From assembly GCF_000472385.1 (NCBI RefSeq), contig NZ_AWZU01000019.1:309-64308 (forward strand): DNA of 64,000 bases, given 5' to 3'. Below, in pieces: positions 8,092 to 16,771 of this stretch (positions are counted from its first letter, which is position 1; the number at the start of each line of letters is the position of its first letter). This stretch comes from Bradyrhizobium sp. ARR65 (GTDB lineage: Bacteria > Pseudomonadota > Alphaproteobacteria > Rhizobiales > Xanthobacteraceae). The notes under the pieces were generated by a model. That model was not told the origin of the DNA and did no database searches. It was given only the letters and a program-made list of their open reading frames with translations. Position numbers and translations under genes: made by a program.

Positions 8092-8371
8092 CGTCCGGCT
8101 CTCCCGAAGCGCTAGGGCTAACCACCTCAATCTTTAAAAACTGTTGATTTTTCAAAGCAAAAACCGCTTTGTGGGCGGCGACCAAGATGGTTGCCGCGCA
8201 GTCTTGCCCCACCGCGCAAACGCCTCTATACGTTCGCCGGCCGGCGAGCCGTGGCGAAAGCCGCCCTCCGCCGGTCCGGCCCGGTCGATCTTCGCCTGAA
8301 AACAACGATTTACCGGCAGTTTGCAAGGCTTTGCGCGAAGCCACGAGCGTTCAGTCGTGGCAGGGCGTTTT

Positions 8372-8446
8372 GCTCCCTTCGTCTATCGGTCAGGACGCCA
8401 CCCTTTCACGGTGGAGAGAGCGGTTCGATTCCGCTAGGGAGCGCCA
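8372..8446 (+). tRNA. tRNA-Glu (anticodon TTC), integration target
   Basis: A full cloverleaf with acceptor stem GCTCCCT/AGGGAGC, D arm with GGTCAGGAC, anticodon stem CCACC/GGTGG with loop CTTTCAC (anticodon TTC), T arm CGGTTCGATTCCG, and encoded CCA. The last 17 bases (8430-8446) are the left attachment site of the island that follows, and the gene is regenerated intact by the insertion. Just upstream is a small hairpin, ccacgagcgttcagtcgtgg. Confidence 0.95.
8430..8446. repeat. attL (left attachment site)
   Basis: The 17-bp core tccgctagggagcgcca forms the 3' end of tRNA-Glu and recurs exactly at 20016-20032. Confidence 0.88.
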
Positions 8447-8532
8447 GCATCCTAAGAAGCTCTGATAACCCAGTAACATAGCGCAATCATTGGCTTTTTC
8501 CTGCTGCAGGTGGTAGCAGAAGGACGTAGCTT

Positions 8533-10380
8533 TTGGTTCGCGTGTCGATGAACATAGTCAAAGACCGGCATGGGACTTATTACGTCCAGCAGAGGGTGCC
8601 TGAGCGCCTTCAGGAGGCGGTCGCGCGTGTCCTCGATGCCGACGAACCCCGCCGCGTCTTTCTGAAGAAATCGCTTGGCACGAAGAACCTGAAGGATGCC
8701 AAGGCCGCCGCGCCCCACGTGCTGGCCGAGTTCGGCCGGATCATTGGACAGGCCGAAGCGCTCCTCAAGGAACAGCCAGTGGTCACCGTGCTAACCGATG
8801 TGCAGATCAAGCGCATGGCCGAAAGCTACTACGCAACCCTGTTGGCCGAAGACGAACAAGAGCGGCGAGAGGGCACCGGCTCGGAACCTGTGTTCCAGAA
8901 GGTTGCCAAGCAGCTCGATGCGGCGGGCGTCGAATACGAAACAGCGTTCGCTGTAGGTGCCTTACCCGAGACTGGGATGTCAGAGCGTGAGTTTGTGAAG
9001 CAGGTGGAGCTGGTAAAGCTGCTCCTGCCCGCAGCCTCAGCGGCGCTGGCCAGAGGCGACATCACCGTCATCCGAGAGCAATTGGACGAGCTGCTCTACG
9101 CGTTTCAGTGCAATCTAGACCGTAAGAGTCCTTCATACCGCAAGCTGGGAATGGCGGTGCTGACCGCGCACGTTCGCGGCTTGAAGGACATCGAGCGGCG
9201 AAACGCGGGCGAGCCCATCGAGACCCCGCAGTTGACCTACACGCCCTCAGGAATCCCTGCGGCCCACGAAGGAGGCACGCTGCGGGACGCGCTGGATGGC
9301 TGGAAGAAAGAGCGCGCGCGGCCGGAAGACACCGTCCATGAGTACACGCGTGCTGTCGAGATGTTCATACAGCTCCACGGAAACCTCCCGGTGGCCAACA
9401 TCAAGCGCTCGCACGCGCGCACGTTTCGAGAAGCCCTCCAGCTGGTCCCTAGGACACGGAAGGGTGCGCTGTTGAAGGCCGGTCTCCCTGAGCTGAGCCA
9501 ATGGGGCCGTGAGCACCCCGACACACCCAAGGTCTCTGCAGGCACCGTGAACAAGCAGCTGGGCGCCGTGCAAGCCATCGCGGGCTGGGGGCAGCGAAAC
9601 GGCCTTGTGCCTGATGAAGTACCTTGGTCCGACCCGTTCAAGGACATGCGGCTGGAGGAGGAGCGCTCCACACGCGGCCCCTTCGACGCACGCGGTCTCC
9701 AAGCAATCTTCGATGCACCCCTCTTCACCCAACAAGAGATTCCTGAGGGTGGCAAAGGGCCTGCAGCGGTGTGGCTTCCGCTTCTCGCGTTGTTCGCAGG
9801 TGGCCGGCAATCGGAGTTCGCGGGCCTGCGCGCATCGGATGTCCGGGAAGACCCTGACACCGGCACTCCGTTGTTGTGGATCGTTCCAGATAAGAAGGCC
9901 GGCCGGAGGGTTAAGACAGAGACATCAGAGCGCGTGGTGCCCGTACACTCGCAGCTCATCGCCTTGGGCTTTCTGGAATACGCCGCAAGCCGCAGACGCG
10001 AGGATGAGAAGGCGTGGCTATTCCCCGCCATCGCGCCTGACCAAGGGCGCGGCGCCATCAAGGCGTGGTCCAAATGGTGGGGCTACTACCTGCGCGAACA
10101 CATTGGCATCAAAGACCGCGACATGGTGTTCCACTCTTTCCGGCACGGGTTCACGGATCGAGCGCGCGCAGCGAAGGTGGAAGCAGAAGTCCGCAAGGCC
10201 CTCATGGGGCATGCTGACCCGTCTGTTAGTGGCGAGTATGGCGCTAAGAACATGCTGATGCGCTGGGGCGCGCGCGTTCTAAAAGAAGCTGTTGAGAAAA
10301 TTTCCTACCCCGGATTGGACCTGTCGCGTGTCCAAGCGCCGGTCAGTATAGCGCGTATACGTGGCACCAAGACAACCTGA
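8533..10380 (+). CDS. Tyrosine-type site-specific integrase
   Basis: A 615-residue recombinase, longer than the 350-450 typical of phage integrases because of an extended N-terminal region. That region starts with a DUF6538-like segment (KDRHGTYYVQQRVPERLQ). The catalytic domain has R425 in LFAGGRQSEFAGL, H534 and R537 in HSFRHGFTDRA, H560 in LMGHADPSV and the nucleophile Y569 in GEYG. All catalytic residues are present, so the enzyme should be active. The TTG at 8533 has agaagga 8 bases upstream; an in-frame ATG follows at 8548. It lies directly beside attL in tRNA-Glu, its predicted target. Confidence 0.92.
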   Translation: MVRVSMNIVKDRHGTYYVQQRVPERLQEAVARVLDADEPRRVFLKKSLGTKNLKDAKAAAPHVLAEFGRIIGQAEALLKEQPVVTVLTDVQIKRMAESYYATLLAEDEQERREGTGSEPVFQKVAKQLDAAGVEYETAFAVGALPETGMSEREFVKQVELVKLLLPAASAALARGDITVIREQLDELLYAFQCNLDRKSPSYRKLGMAVLTAHVRGLKDIERRNAGEPIETPQLTYTPSGIPAAHEGGTLRDALDGWKKERARPEDTVHEYTRAVEMFIQLHGNLPVANIKRSHARTFREALQLVPRTRKGALLKAGLPELSQWGREHPDTPKVSAGTVNKQLGAVQAIAGWGQRNGLVPDEVPWSDPFKDMRLEEERSTRGPFDARGLQAIFDAPLFTQQEIPEGGKGPAAVWLPLLALFAGGRQSEFAGLRASDVREDPDTGTPLLWIVPDKKAGRRVKTETSERVVPVHSQLIALGFLEYAASRRREDEKAWLFPAIAPDQGRGAIKAWSKWWGYYLREHIGIKDRDMVFHSFRHGFTDRARAAKVEAEVRKALMGHADPSVSGEYGAKNMLMRWGARVLKEAVEKISYPGLDLSRVQAPVSIARIRGTKTT

Positions 10381-10417
10381 GGTGACCCGGGGGCGCTGGG
10401 CTCACTGGGGAAAAACA

Positions 10418-10684
10418 ATGGGGCGCTATATGTCTGGAACTAGCTTCACAAAGAACTTCACCACCGCACTGCTGACGGAGAGCGTCAAACTCGCATGGGG
10501 GCTAATCAGCGTCGGTCAACAGGGCCACGAAAGTCGGGGCCCGCTGGCCATGTCGCGGCTGTACGAATGCCTGCTGTTGGGTGGCCAGGCGCTCGAGGGA
10601 TGGACCGAGAGAACGGCCGAGCGCCTCGGGATTGATATTCTCGACGTCTTGGCCCCCATTGCCGCTGCGCGTCTCGGATGTTGA
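10418..10684 (+). CDS. Island hypothetical protein (88 aa)
   Basis: An 88-residue protein of unknown function starting MGRYMSGTSFTKNFTTALLT, with a mildly amphipathic middle and no signal peptide. It follows the integrase by 37 bases in the same direction and overlaps the next frame at its stop. I recognise no domain. Given its position it could be an excision or control factor, but nothing in the sequence shows this. Confidence 0.5.
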   Translation: MGRYMSGTSFTKNFTTALLTESVKLAWGLISVGQQGHESRGPLAMSRLYECLLLGGQALEGWTERTAERLGIDILDVLAPIAAARLGC

Positions 10685-10695
10685 GCGGAGCAGTC

Positions 10696-10977
10696 ATGAA
10701 ACGTGCGCAGCAGACCACGAGAGCCGCGGAGGCACCGGGTGCACTCCGTTTCGTTGGCGCAATGCTATCAGCATTAAGTTTGGCCCAGTGCACACCGCCC
10801 GGATACAGCGCGGAAATCATATCTGGCAACGCGCAACAGGTCTCGGTTAAGGCCGGCAATTACGCGAACCCCGGCTCAATCGCGTCGGAGCACTGCGGGA
10901 AGGTCGGGAAAGTGGCCGTCCTTCAGGAAGCGAACGGCGGTATCTACAGGTTCACCTGCCAGCTGCCACCGAGATGA
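10696..10977 (+). CDS. Small exported protein, unknown function
   Basis: A 93-residue protein with an N-terminal hydrophobic stretch (VGAMLSALSLAQC) resembling a signal peptide. The Cys after LAQ could be a degenerate lipobox, but Gln at -1 is unusual. Two further Cys (in SEHCGKVG and FTCQLPPR) may form a disulphide. I chose the ATG at 10696 because ggag lies 6 bases upstream. An ATG at 10678 overlaps the upstream stop and could couple translation. No family is recognised. Confidence 0.5.
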   Translation: MKRAQQTTRAAEAPGALRFVGAMLSALSLAQCTPPGYSAEIISGNAQQVSVKAGNYANPGSIASEHCGKVGKVAVLQEANGGIYRFTCQLPPR

Positions 10978-11022
10978 AAAAAGGCCGCACGCGGGCTCCC
11001 GAGGGATACCTGTGTGCGGCCT
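10975..11022 (-). terminator. Intrinsic terminator of the helicase gene
   Basis: On the minus strand aggccgcac pairs with gtgcggcct across a 23-base loop that itself holds a small hairpin. A run of six T follows. It lies just beyond the helicase stop at 11040 and overlaps the end of the convergent plus-strand gene. Confidence 0.7.
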
Positions 11023-11039
11023 ATGTCTTGCTCGTGAGG

Positions 11040-12974
11040 CTACGCGGCTTTCACGAGGTAGCTTTTTGCCCCCCTGCCTCTACCTTCCACCTTGTAGATC
11101 ACGCCAATCTCACGCAGCGCGGCTGTGATCTTGCTTGTGGCCTTTGCCAACTCCTCCTTCAGTCGAGCCAGCTGTCTCTTGGTCAACGATAGCTCTCGCT
11201 GTACGTGAGGCAACGGCACCGCTCCAGGCTTGCGGTCACGCATTAGGCCGATGACGGCTTCGGCCGCTGAGTTGCTGCGCGGCGCGTACACCTTCGGACC
11301 ATCAGGCTCGAAATCCCAGGGCACCTCGTGGATACCAGGCATGTTGAGGTGTATGTGCTCCAGCACCGTATCGCCGCGCCAATCCTTCGGGAGCACAATG
11401 TACACGTCGGTCTTTTCGCAGCGCCCCGAGGCGTCCGCCATCCGCCGACACCGCACGCGGTTGATTGCTTGAACGACAGACGCGGCAACATCTCTGATGG
11501 CCAGCATTTCGGGCAGGTTGGCGTGCTGATTGTAAGCGGGTGGTGACTGAAGCCACGCGTTGTCCTGAGGCCCGTTCACAGCCAAGACGCTGCCGATAGC
11601 GCGGCGTGGGTCCATGTAAGCCAACCCGAATATCACCGCGACATCACAGGCGACCCAATCATTCTTGCCATCCACCGCGCCCCACCAGCCGACATTTAGC
11701 GGCATCTCCGGTGTGCTGAAGGTTGCTAGGAGGTCCTTGGATCCCTTATGGACGCAAATGAACAGCTTTCGGCCCGGGCCAACTTCGTTCGCCACCTCTC
11801 GGACCAGCCGGGGAATACGCAGGTGCTTCGTTTCCTTCATCTTACTCTTGCCCAGCCCTGCGGTGGTGCGCGCTACGTGGAGCGTGACGTTACCGTAGTC
11901 CCTGATGCCCCCAGGCACCGGGACCACATACACGTCTCCTTCCAGCAGCTCATAAAGCACGTTGCTGTTCGCGGTGGCGTCAAGGATCACGAGCCCGGGC
12001 ATGCCGCGCGGGATGAGATAGCGAGAGGAGTTCAGGGAATGCTGCGCGCCGCTTCGATAGTAATAGGCGTAGCCATCCAACATCACCTCGACATCCTCGA
12101 GGATGGCATCCACGGTTTCCTGCGCTTCTTCATTGAACAGCGCGGGGTCAAAGGCCGCCTCCCGCATGGCACCGCGAAGCCCTCTGATTTGCCGTACATG
12201 TTCCGGCGCACCCTCGCCCCACAGCATCTGCGACATGTCCCGCCCCGGCGCCTGATCCTTCTCCTTGCGCTCCAAGTAGGACTTGAGCGTTTCCAGGTCC
12301 TTGAGCGCAAGCGGATACTCAGCCCGCAGCTCGTACGGGACAGCCCGTAACACCAGATCAAGATCAGCGCTCGTAGCCTCGTTGTGGTCGACCGCGTTGG
12401 CGAGCGCTTCATCCACCACGATCAACGCACGCGTCCCTTTGGACCATTGGTGCAACACGTCCCACCTTTCGGGTGCGTGTGCCGCGAAAGCCTCAGCGGC
12501 GTTCATGAACGCTTGATGCGTGATCACCAGCACGTCGAACTCTGCCATTTCGGAGGCGGTCAGCTTGTGCTCGCTGTGATGAGCGGCAGCGACCACACGC
12601 CCTGCCATTGCGTTGATGTTTTCAGCAACCTTGTTGGCGTCGACAATGAGCCGCGTTACGATCAGCATGCCGACCGGGTTGGGATGGCCTAGGTTTCTCT
12701 CGGCCTGGAGCGCCGCGTACACACAGGTCCCCTCGGTCTTTCCGGAGCCCGTAGGCAGCGGCAGTGCGTAGGACAGCTTTTGCTCAGTGCCAGTCAAGTT
12801 ACTGCATGCGACACGGTGGAAGTGATCCACGAGAACACGCCATCCACCCAGAAGGGCTGGAGTGGTTTTCATATTGAAAGGCGGGGCGGACCATAAGCGC
12901 GTCATGCGGTCCAGAAAGTCCTGCGGCGATACGAGGGCCAAAGTAGGCTCGCGTAAGCCGATGGTGTTCTGCAT
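11040..12974 (-). CDS. SF2/DEAD-like helicase or replication ATPase
   Basis: A 644-residue P-loop protein. Walker A is LPLPTGSGKTEG (GSGKT at about 76-80) and Walker B is IVVDEALANAV (DEA at about 188-190). A THQAF segment in between and a QAINRVRCRR segment near 505 resemble SF2 helicase motifs. The C terminus (LPHVQRELSLTKRQLARLKE and onward) looks like a winged-helix tail. Phage and island proteins of this kind usually act in element replication. The closest family is uncertain. The ATG at 12974 has aagga 10 bases upstream. Its promoter should lie in the repeat-rich stretch at 13.0-13.7 kb. Confidence 0.7.
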   Translation of the reverse strand: MQNTIGLREPTLALVSPQDFLDRMTRLWSAPPFNMKTTPALLGGWRVLVDHFHRVACSNLTGTEQKLSYALPLPTGSGKTEGTCVYAALQAERNLGHPNPVGMLIVTRLIVDANKVAENINAMAGRVVAAAHHSEHKLTASEMAEFDVLVITHQAFMNAAEAFAAHAPERWDVLHQWSKGTRALIVVDEALANAVDHNEATSADLDLVLRAVPYELRAEYPLALKDLETLKSYLERKEKDQAPGRDMSQMLWGEGAPEHVRQIRGLRGAMREAAFDPALFNEEAQETVDAILEDVEVMLDGYAYYYRSGAQHSLNSSRYLIPRGMPGLVILDATANSNVLYELLEGDVYVVPVPGGIRDYGNVTLHVARTTAGLGKSKMKETKHLRIPRLVREVANEVGPGRKLFICVHKGSKDLLATFSTPEMPLNVGWWGAVDGKNDWVACDVAVIFGLAYMDPRRAIGSVLAVNGPQDNAWLQSPPAYNQHANLPEMLAIRDVAASVVQAINRVRCRRMADASGRCEKTDVYIVLPKDWRGDTVLEHIHLNMPGIHEVPWDFEPDGPKVYAPRSNSAAEAVIGLMRDRKPGAVPLPHVQRELSLTKRQLARLKEELAKATSKITAALREIGVIYKVEGRGRGAKSYLVKAA

Positions 12975-13030
12975 AGGGCAGACTATCCTTGGATTTTGGG
13001 CGCGCCTGAGAGTTCCGGCCAATGAGGACG

Positions 13031-13660
13031 GCTTAGGCGGCCTTTGGGTGGGAAGTAATGCACCCCCTTCCCTCCTAAGAGGATGTTCTTCTAGGAACGA
13101 AAGGGGGGCGTTTAGGACCAGCCCTTGGAGGACCAGAACCGAAAACGTTTCAGAGCGGGAGGGACAAGCCTCTGTCTGTCAGGAAAGCGGCCTTAGGAGT
13201 CCACAGCAGACTCAGGGGCTCTCAGCCCGACACGGAGCTGCCCCCCTCTAGGCGGTCGTGTAAGACGCACCACAGAGTCTCCTAAGAGTCCTCAGGGCCC
13301 ACTGTTGTGAAGTCAGTCTAAATTAACTTGCTGTAATTCTCCCTGAGGGTTTCCCCTGAGCCGACCTGTGCCGCCCAGCCCCTGACTGTGTCCCTTCCCA
13401 AGGGGCGCGTGTTGTCCTCACACGGTCCTATGTGGGGCGAAGGCGGGACACCGGAGGGACGAAGGAGCACGGTCGGCACCCCGGGACTCCTAAAGATTCC
13501 TAAGGGCTTCTCAGAGTGTGGTCGGTGTAGATCAATCTCGGTGTATCGAGCCTGAGGGTCCTCAGGTCTCCCTATGTCACCCGAGGCCGCACGAGGAGCA
13601 CCACGGGTGTTCTTCGGCCGTTCACGTGCCCTGGGCCCCTGTGTAGACCTTAGGGATCTG
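13031..13660. repeat. Gene-free field of CCTNAGG heptamers
   Basis: No gene lies between 12975 and 13715. Within it the palindromic heptamer CCTNAGG occurs at 13191, 13290, 13342, 13499, 13551, 13560 and 13648, counted by eye. Near matches such as cctaaga and cttaggc occur at 13032, 13074, 13281 and 13354. Random sequence would give about 0.1 copies in 460 bases. Two copies at 13551-13566 abut as cctgagggtcctcagg. An iteron-like origin of replication or a multi-site regulator region for the helicase are the best guesses. Confidence 0.6.
13517..13544. promoter_or_regulatory. Duplicated island control element, copy 1
   Basis: The sequence tgtggtcggtgtag, atcaatctcggtgt closely matches 15485-15514, where two extra bases (ag) sit in the centre. 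Each copy has two direct tcggtgt units around a palindromic centre. Both lie upstream of minus-strand island genes, so this is a candidate shared promoter or regulator site. Confidence 0.5.
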
Positions 13661-13715
13661 AAGGGCCTGTCCTGGAGCCACTTGGGTGCGGAGAGTCACG
13701 ATCATGAGAGCTGTG

Positions 13716-14105
13716 TCAAAACCGCTGTCGCGGGCGCACCTCAGTTGCGGCAACACGCATTTCTCGGATAATTTCCAGCCCGCGTTCGGTCACATACGCA
13801 CGTCGTTCTCGTCGGTCGCCATAGACCCTTTGCACCAGCGTAATGAGACCAAGCCCCGGCTTACCGTGCCTGTTGACGGCGCCCAGGTCACTCAAGTAGC
13901 GGGAGGCAACAGTTTTCCGCACGCCAAAGCGCTTGGCCAACTCGCTCACGGTGAGACCTTCTTGGTGCCCAATCAGTAGAAACATGGCCACGGCACGCAT
14001 GGGCATGTTCCTGTTCAGGCGATGAAGCCCCACTAGACCGTTTCCAAGCCTCATCGCGATGATACGATCCCCGCGCGTTAAGTGAGAATTCACTGGCTCT
14101 GACAT
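13716..14105 (-). CDS. MarR-like winged-helix regulator of the island
   Basis: A 129-residue DNA-binding protein. The helix-turn-helix is GLTVSELAKRFGVRKTVASR, followed by a wing with RRERRAYVTERGLEIIREM, the MarR/PadR-like pattern. The start at 14105 follows gagggg. It sits between the tail-collar gene and the CCTNAGG field, so it may be the element's control regulator, with targets in that field. That last point is inference. Confidence 0.75.
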   Translation of the reverse strand: MSEPVNSHLTRGDRIIAMRLGNGLVGLHRLNRNMPMRAVAMFLLIGHQEGLTVSELAKRFGVRKTVASRYLSDLGAVNRHGKPGLGLITLVQRVYGDRRERRAYVTERGLEIIREMRVAATEVRPRQRF

Positions 14106-14224
14106 GACGACCCCTCGTTGCCTTGGAGACCTGAGTAAAGCACAGGCGCCGATGAGCCGGTCCAATGGGTGCCAGAGCGGGGACTATCTTCACCAAGTAA
14201 TCTATTTGCATCTATTTGCGCAGA

Positions 14225-14270
14225 GGAGGCGTCCCTGAGTGCTCCCTAGGGAACCACCGTGGACGCCTCC
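14225..14270. terminator. Long inverted repeat, possible terminator
   Basis: ggaggcgtcc at 14225-14234 pairs perfectly with ggacgcctcc at 14261-14270, and the loop contains a second palindrome (tccctaggga). No T-run follows. It lies between the tail-collar stop and the regulator start and could end tail-gene transcription. Confidence 0.5.
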
Positions 14271-14475
14271 CGGTTACGTTCGGTTTGCTTGAGTCTTAGG
14301 TGGACGCGATAGGCCCTCCCTTAAGCCTGACGCCACCAATAGGCAGCGTTCTGGTAGGTCTGATAGACAGCGCGCACCACCTCCTGCGGGAAGGCCGCGA
14401 TGATCATCACCTTACGCACCCAACGGCGCTTGAAGGTCATGACGTGGGGGATTTCGAAGAGCTTGAGGAGCTTCA

Positions 14476-15390
14476 CTACAGCACTCGAATGCAGGTCAAC
14501 ACGGTCGCCGAGTACGGGCGTGCCTCGTTGCTGTCAGCCGAGCCACCGCCAGAGTTGACGTTGAAGTTGTGGTTGTGATTGGCGTTCTCGTAGTCCGTCA
14601 CGCCGCTGAAGGAGTGCCCGTGGTTGATATCGGTCGCGCCAATGCTGAAGGCGACAGACGGCGCCTGGAATGGGCCGTACGCACCACCACCGCCTACACC
14701 TGATCCGGTGTTATTGCCGGTCACGATGTTGGTTTGGTTCTGCACCGGATGAGCGTGCGGGTTGTTCGCATTCATGCCCTGCGTGGTGCCAGAGAAGCCG
14801 TGCTGGTGACCTTGGTTCTCGTTGCCGGTCACACCTTGGACGTTGTGGTAGTGGCTGAGGTTGCAAGGGCTCTGCAGCGTTCCGAGCGCGCCGCCGTAAG
14901 GGTTCGCTGCAGTGCTGCGATGGCGCCGGTAGCGGTCCATCAGGTTCGGCAGGTAGAACGTTGTCCCTGAGCCTCCCCAGGTATACCCGATAGCTGCAAA
15001 CAGCTCTGGGTATTGCGTAGTCGACAGCGCCTGGCCATCACAGGTCATGGAGCCCGGAGGCGGTGTGGGGCCTGCGAAGTCGAAGATGGCTCCGATAGGC
15101 AGCGCGCCCTGTCCAACAAGCCGCCCTGCGATGCCAATCTCACCCGCAGCGGCGCGGTAGAGGCCCAGCGTGTTCTCGGTTTTGAAGTAAAGGCCGGGGG
15201 CTGATGCGGTGCCTTCAGCAGGAAGGATCAGGCCCGATGCACTCGTGAGCGGGCCGACCAGACCAGCGAAAGTGTTCTGCAACACCGCCTTGATGAGACG
15301 CATGTGGGCGTCAGCGGTGTTCAGGCCGTCGCTGTGGGCCGGGTTGGACGTGACAAGGTCAGAGATGTAGGTAGCAGTTTCTAAAGGCAA
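14476..15390 (-). CDS. Phage tail collar / tail-fibre protein
   Basis: A 304-residue structural protein. Residues about 95-160 form a tail-collar domain (LPIGAIFDFAGPTPPPGSM, then CDGQALSTTQYPELFAAIGY). The C-terminal 140 residues are His/Gly/Asn-rich with repeated HxH elements (HYHN, HQHG, HAHP, HGHS, HNHN), as in metal-binding receptor tips of tail fibres. The only start I find is TTG at 15390, with no good ribosome binding site. It is the sole virion gene in the island. Confidence 0.85.
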   Translation of the reverse strand: MPLETATYISDLVTSNPAHSDGLNTADAHMRLIKAVLQNTFAGLVGPLTSASGLILPAEGTASAPGLYFKTENTLGLYRAAAGEIGIAGRLVGQGALPIGAIFDFAGPTPPPGSMTCDGQALSTTQYPELFAAIGYTWGGSGTTFYLPNLMDRYRRHRSTAANPYGGALGTLQSPCNLSHYHNVQGVTGNENQGHQHGFSGTTQGMNANNPHAHPVQNQTNIVTGNNTGSGVGGGGAYGPFQAPSVAFSIGATDINHGHSFSGVTDYENANHNHNFNVNSGGGSADSNEARPYSATVLTCIRVL

Positions 15391-15484
15391 TTTGGAGTTC
15401 TTTGGAAGAAGTTCAGCTACGAGAGTTACGTGCGTTGGCGCGATGGCCAGTGCTAGACGCGGAGTGCGTCGCGGTCAGTGTGTT

Positions 15485-15514
15485 TGTGGTCGGTGTAGAG
15501 ATCGATCTCGGTGT
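15485..15514. promoter_or_regulatory. Duplicated island control element, copy 2
   Basis: This copy has tcggtgt, ag, the perfect palindrome agatcgatct, then cggtgtt. It lies about 95 bases upstream of the tail-collar start on the minus strand, matching the placement of the other copy relative to the helicase gene. Confidence 0.5.
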
Positions 15515-15547
15515 TGATGGTCGCTGTGGGCCTGGGGAGCGCGCCCA

Positions 15548-16108
15548 TTACCGAGCGCGGGTTCGCAAGCCGAAAGCGTCAGCGTCATACAGCTCGCGGA
15601 AGCACTTTCGCAGAAGGCCTTTGCGTATCGGGGTGTCAGGCCCTCGCCTTGGCCGGCGCAGTTTGTCATCGTATGCGGCCATGTACCCGCGTGCGAGTGT
15701 TTCAACTGCTTCCCGAACCCCTTCGGGATGCGCGGGGTTGTCGTGATCTTCCCATTCGTAGTGTTTGGGCTCGGGCCGATCAAACGGAGGCATCACGTAA
15801 CCAGGAGCCCGCATGCGTGCTAAGGCTTCCTGAGCCCACTCGTGGTCTGGACCTTTCTCAATCGCGAGCCGGTAGGACGCTGCTGTGGGCTTCGTCTGGC
15901 CCGGCACGAGGTACACGCTGCGTGCGTATTCCGCGAGTTCACCGGGCGTCCAGCCGGCCTTCATGAATTGGCCGAGAGCCTCCCGCTGTTGGATCGTGCG
16001 AAGATAGCGACGCACCTGCTTGAAATCGGGGGCCTGCGGTGGTGAGGCTGATGGTGGCGCTGATGGCAGCGAGGGTGCTGCGGTGATGTCGTGAGGTTGG
16101 TCTATCAA
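15548..16108 (-). CDS. Island hypothetical protein (186 aa)
   Basis: A 186-residue protein. It begins with a Pro/Ser/Ala-rich linker (to about residue 28), continues with a helical region (FKQVRRYLRTIQQREALGQF), and ends in a basic segment (KLRRPRRGPDTPIRKGLLRK). No signal peptide or membrane segment is present. The TTG start at 16108 follows aggaaat. It lies upstream of the tail-collar gene and may be transcribed with it. I recognise no family. Confidence 0.5.
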   Translation of the reverse strand: MIDQPHDITAAPSLPSAPPSASPPQAPDFKQVRRYLRTIQQREALGQFMKAGWTPGELAEYARSVYLVPGQTKPTAASYRLAIEKGPDHEWAQEALARMRAPGYVMPPFDRPEPKHYEWEDHDNPAHPEGVREAVETLARGYMAAYDDKLRRPRRGPDTPIRKGLLRKCFRELYDADAFGLRTRAR

Positions 16109-16144
16109 TTAATTTCCTGCGTTGGTGTCAAGCGACGTCCGGAT

Positions 16145-16444
16145 TTAACCCCGTAGCGACATGAAGAAGTGACCCCCCTTCTGGTTTTGCGGAAGTGAAG
16201 CAAGCCGCTCGCGGGCGTTTTGCCAGGCGCGCCGTAGGTCGGCGGCCAATCGGCTGGTGAGCTTGCGAGCACTTGGTGTGTCCATCGTGGGACGCGCGTG
16301 CTCAATCGAAGCGGGCGGCCGGTGCGTCCATCGGTGGGACTGGCCCTTTAGGGCGCCGCCTTCATGGAAGAGTGGGCTAGGTAGGCTGGCTAAGTTATTG
16401 ATCAGTTCGGAATTGTCGTTAGATTTCAATGGGACGCCGGCCAC
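16145..16444 (-). CDS. Weak island frame (99 aa)
   Basis: An open frame from a GTG at 16444 with a basic, helical second half (ARKLTSRLAADLRRAWQNAR). The ribosome binding site is weak and the first half has low-complexity composition, so a shorter protein starting at ATG 16285 is equally possible. No domain is recognised. Confidence 0.3.
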   Translation of the reverse strand: MAGVPLKSNDNSELINNLASLPSPLFHEGGALKGQSHRWTHRPPASIEHARPTMDTPSARKLTSRLAADLRRAWQNARERLASLPQNQKGGHFFMSLRG

Positions 16445-16771
16445 CTAAGAGCACCAAAGCCGCCCAAAGGGGAGCGCGGGCGTCAGCTCCTTCCGTACGG
16501 TAGTGGGCGTGAAAATGTCGTAAGCCCGCGATTTCATTGCAAAAGAGGTCCAAAGACCCACTTGGCGGCACCGAAGCGCGACATGGGACACCCGGGAAAT
16601 CCTGGGGGAGACACACGTCCCGGTGTACCTCGGCGGCGGCCCGCCCCTTTAAGTCGACATTTTGAAATCGGGATGGGCCGCCCGCATAGAACCGTAGGTC
16701 CATCCAAAAGGGGACCCAAAAGCGCGCACAGCCCGCCTAGCAAAATGCGCCGGCGGCCGATAAAAAAAGCG

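Noticed and set aside
8131-8371. FNR/FixK box near 8153 (ttgatttttcaaa)
   Set aside because: It lacks the TTGAT-N4-ATCAA symmetry and does not precede a gene at promoter distance.
13031-13660. CRISPR array
   Set aside because: The repeated CCTNAGG heptamers are too short and irregularly spaced, and there are no cas genes.
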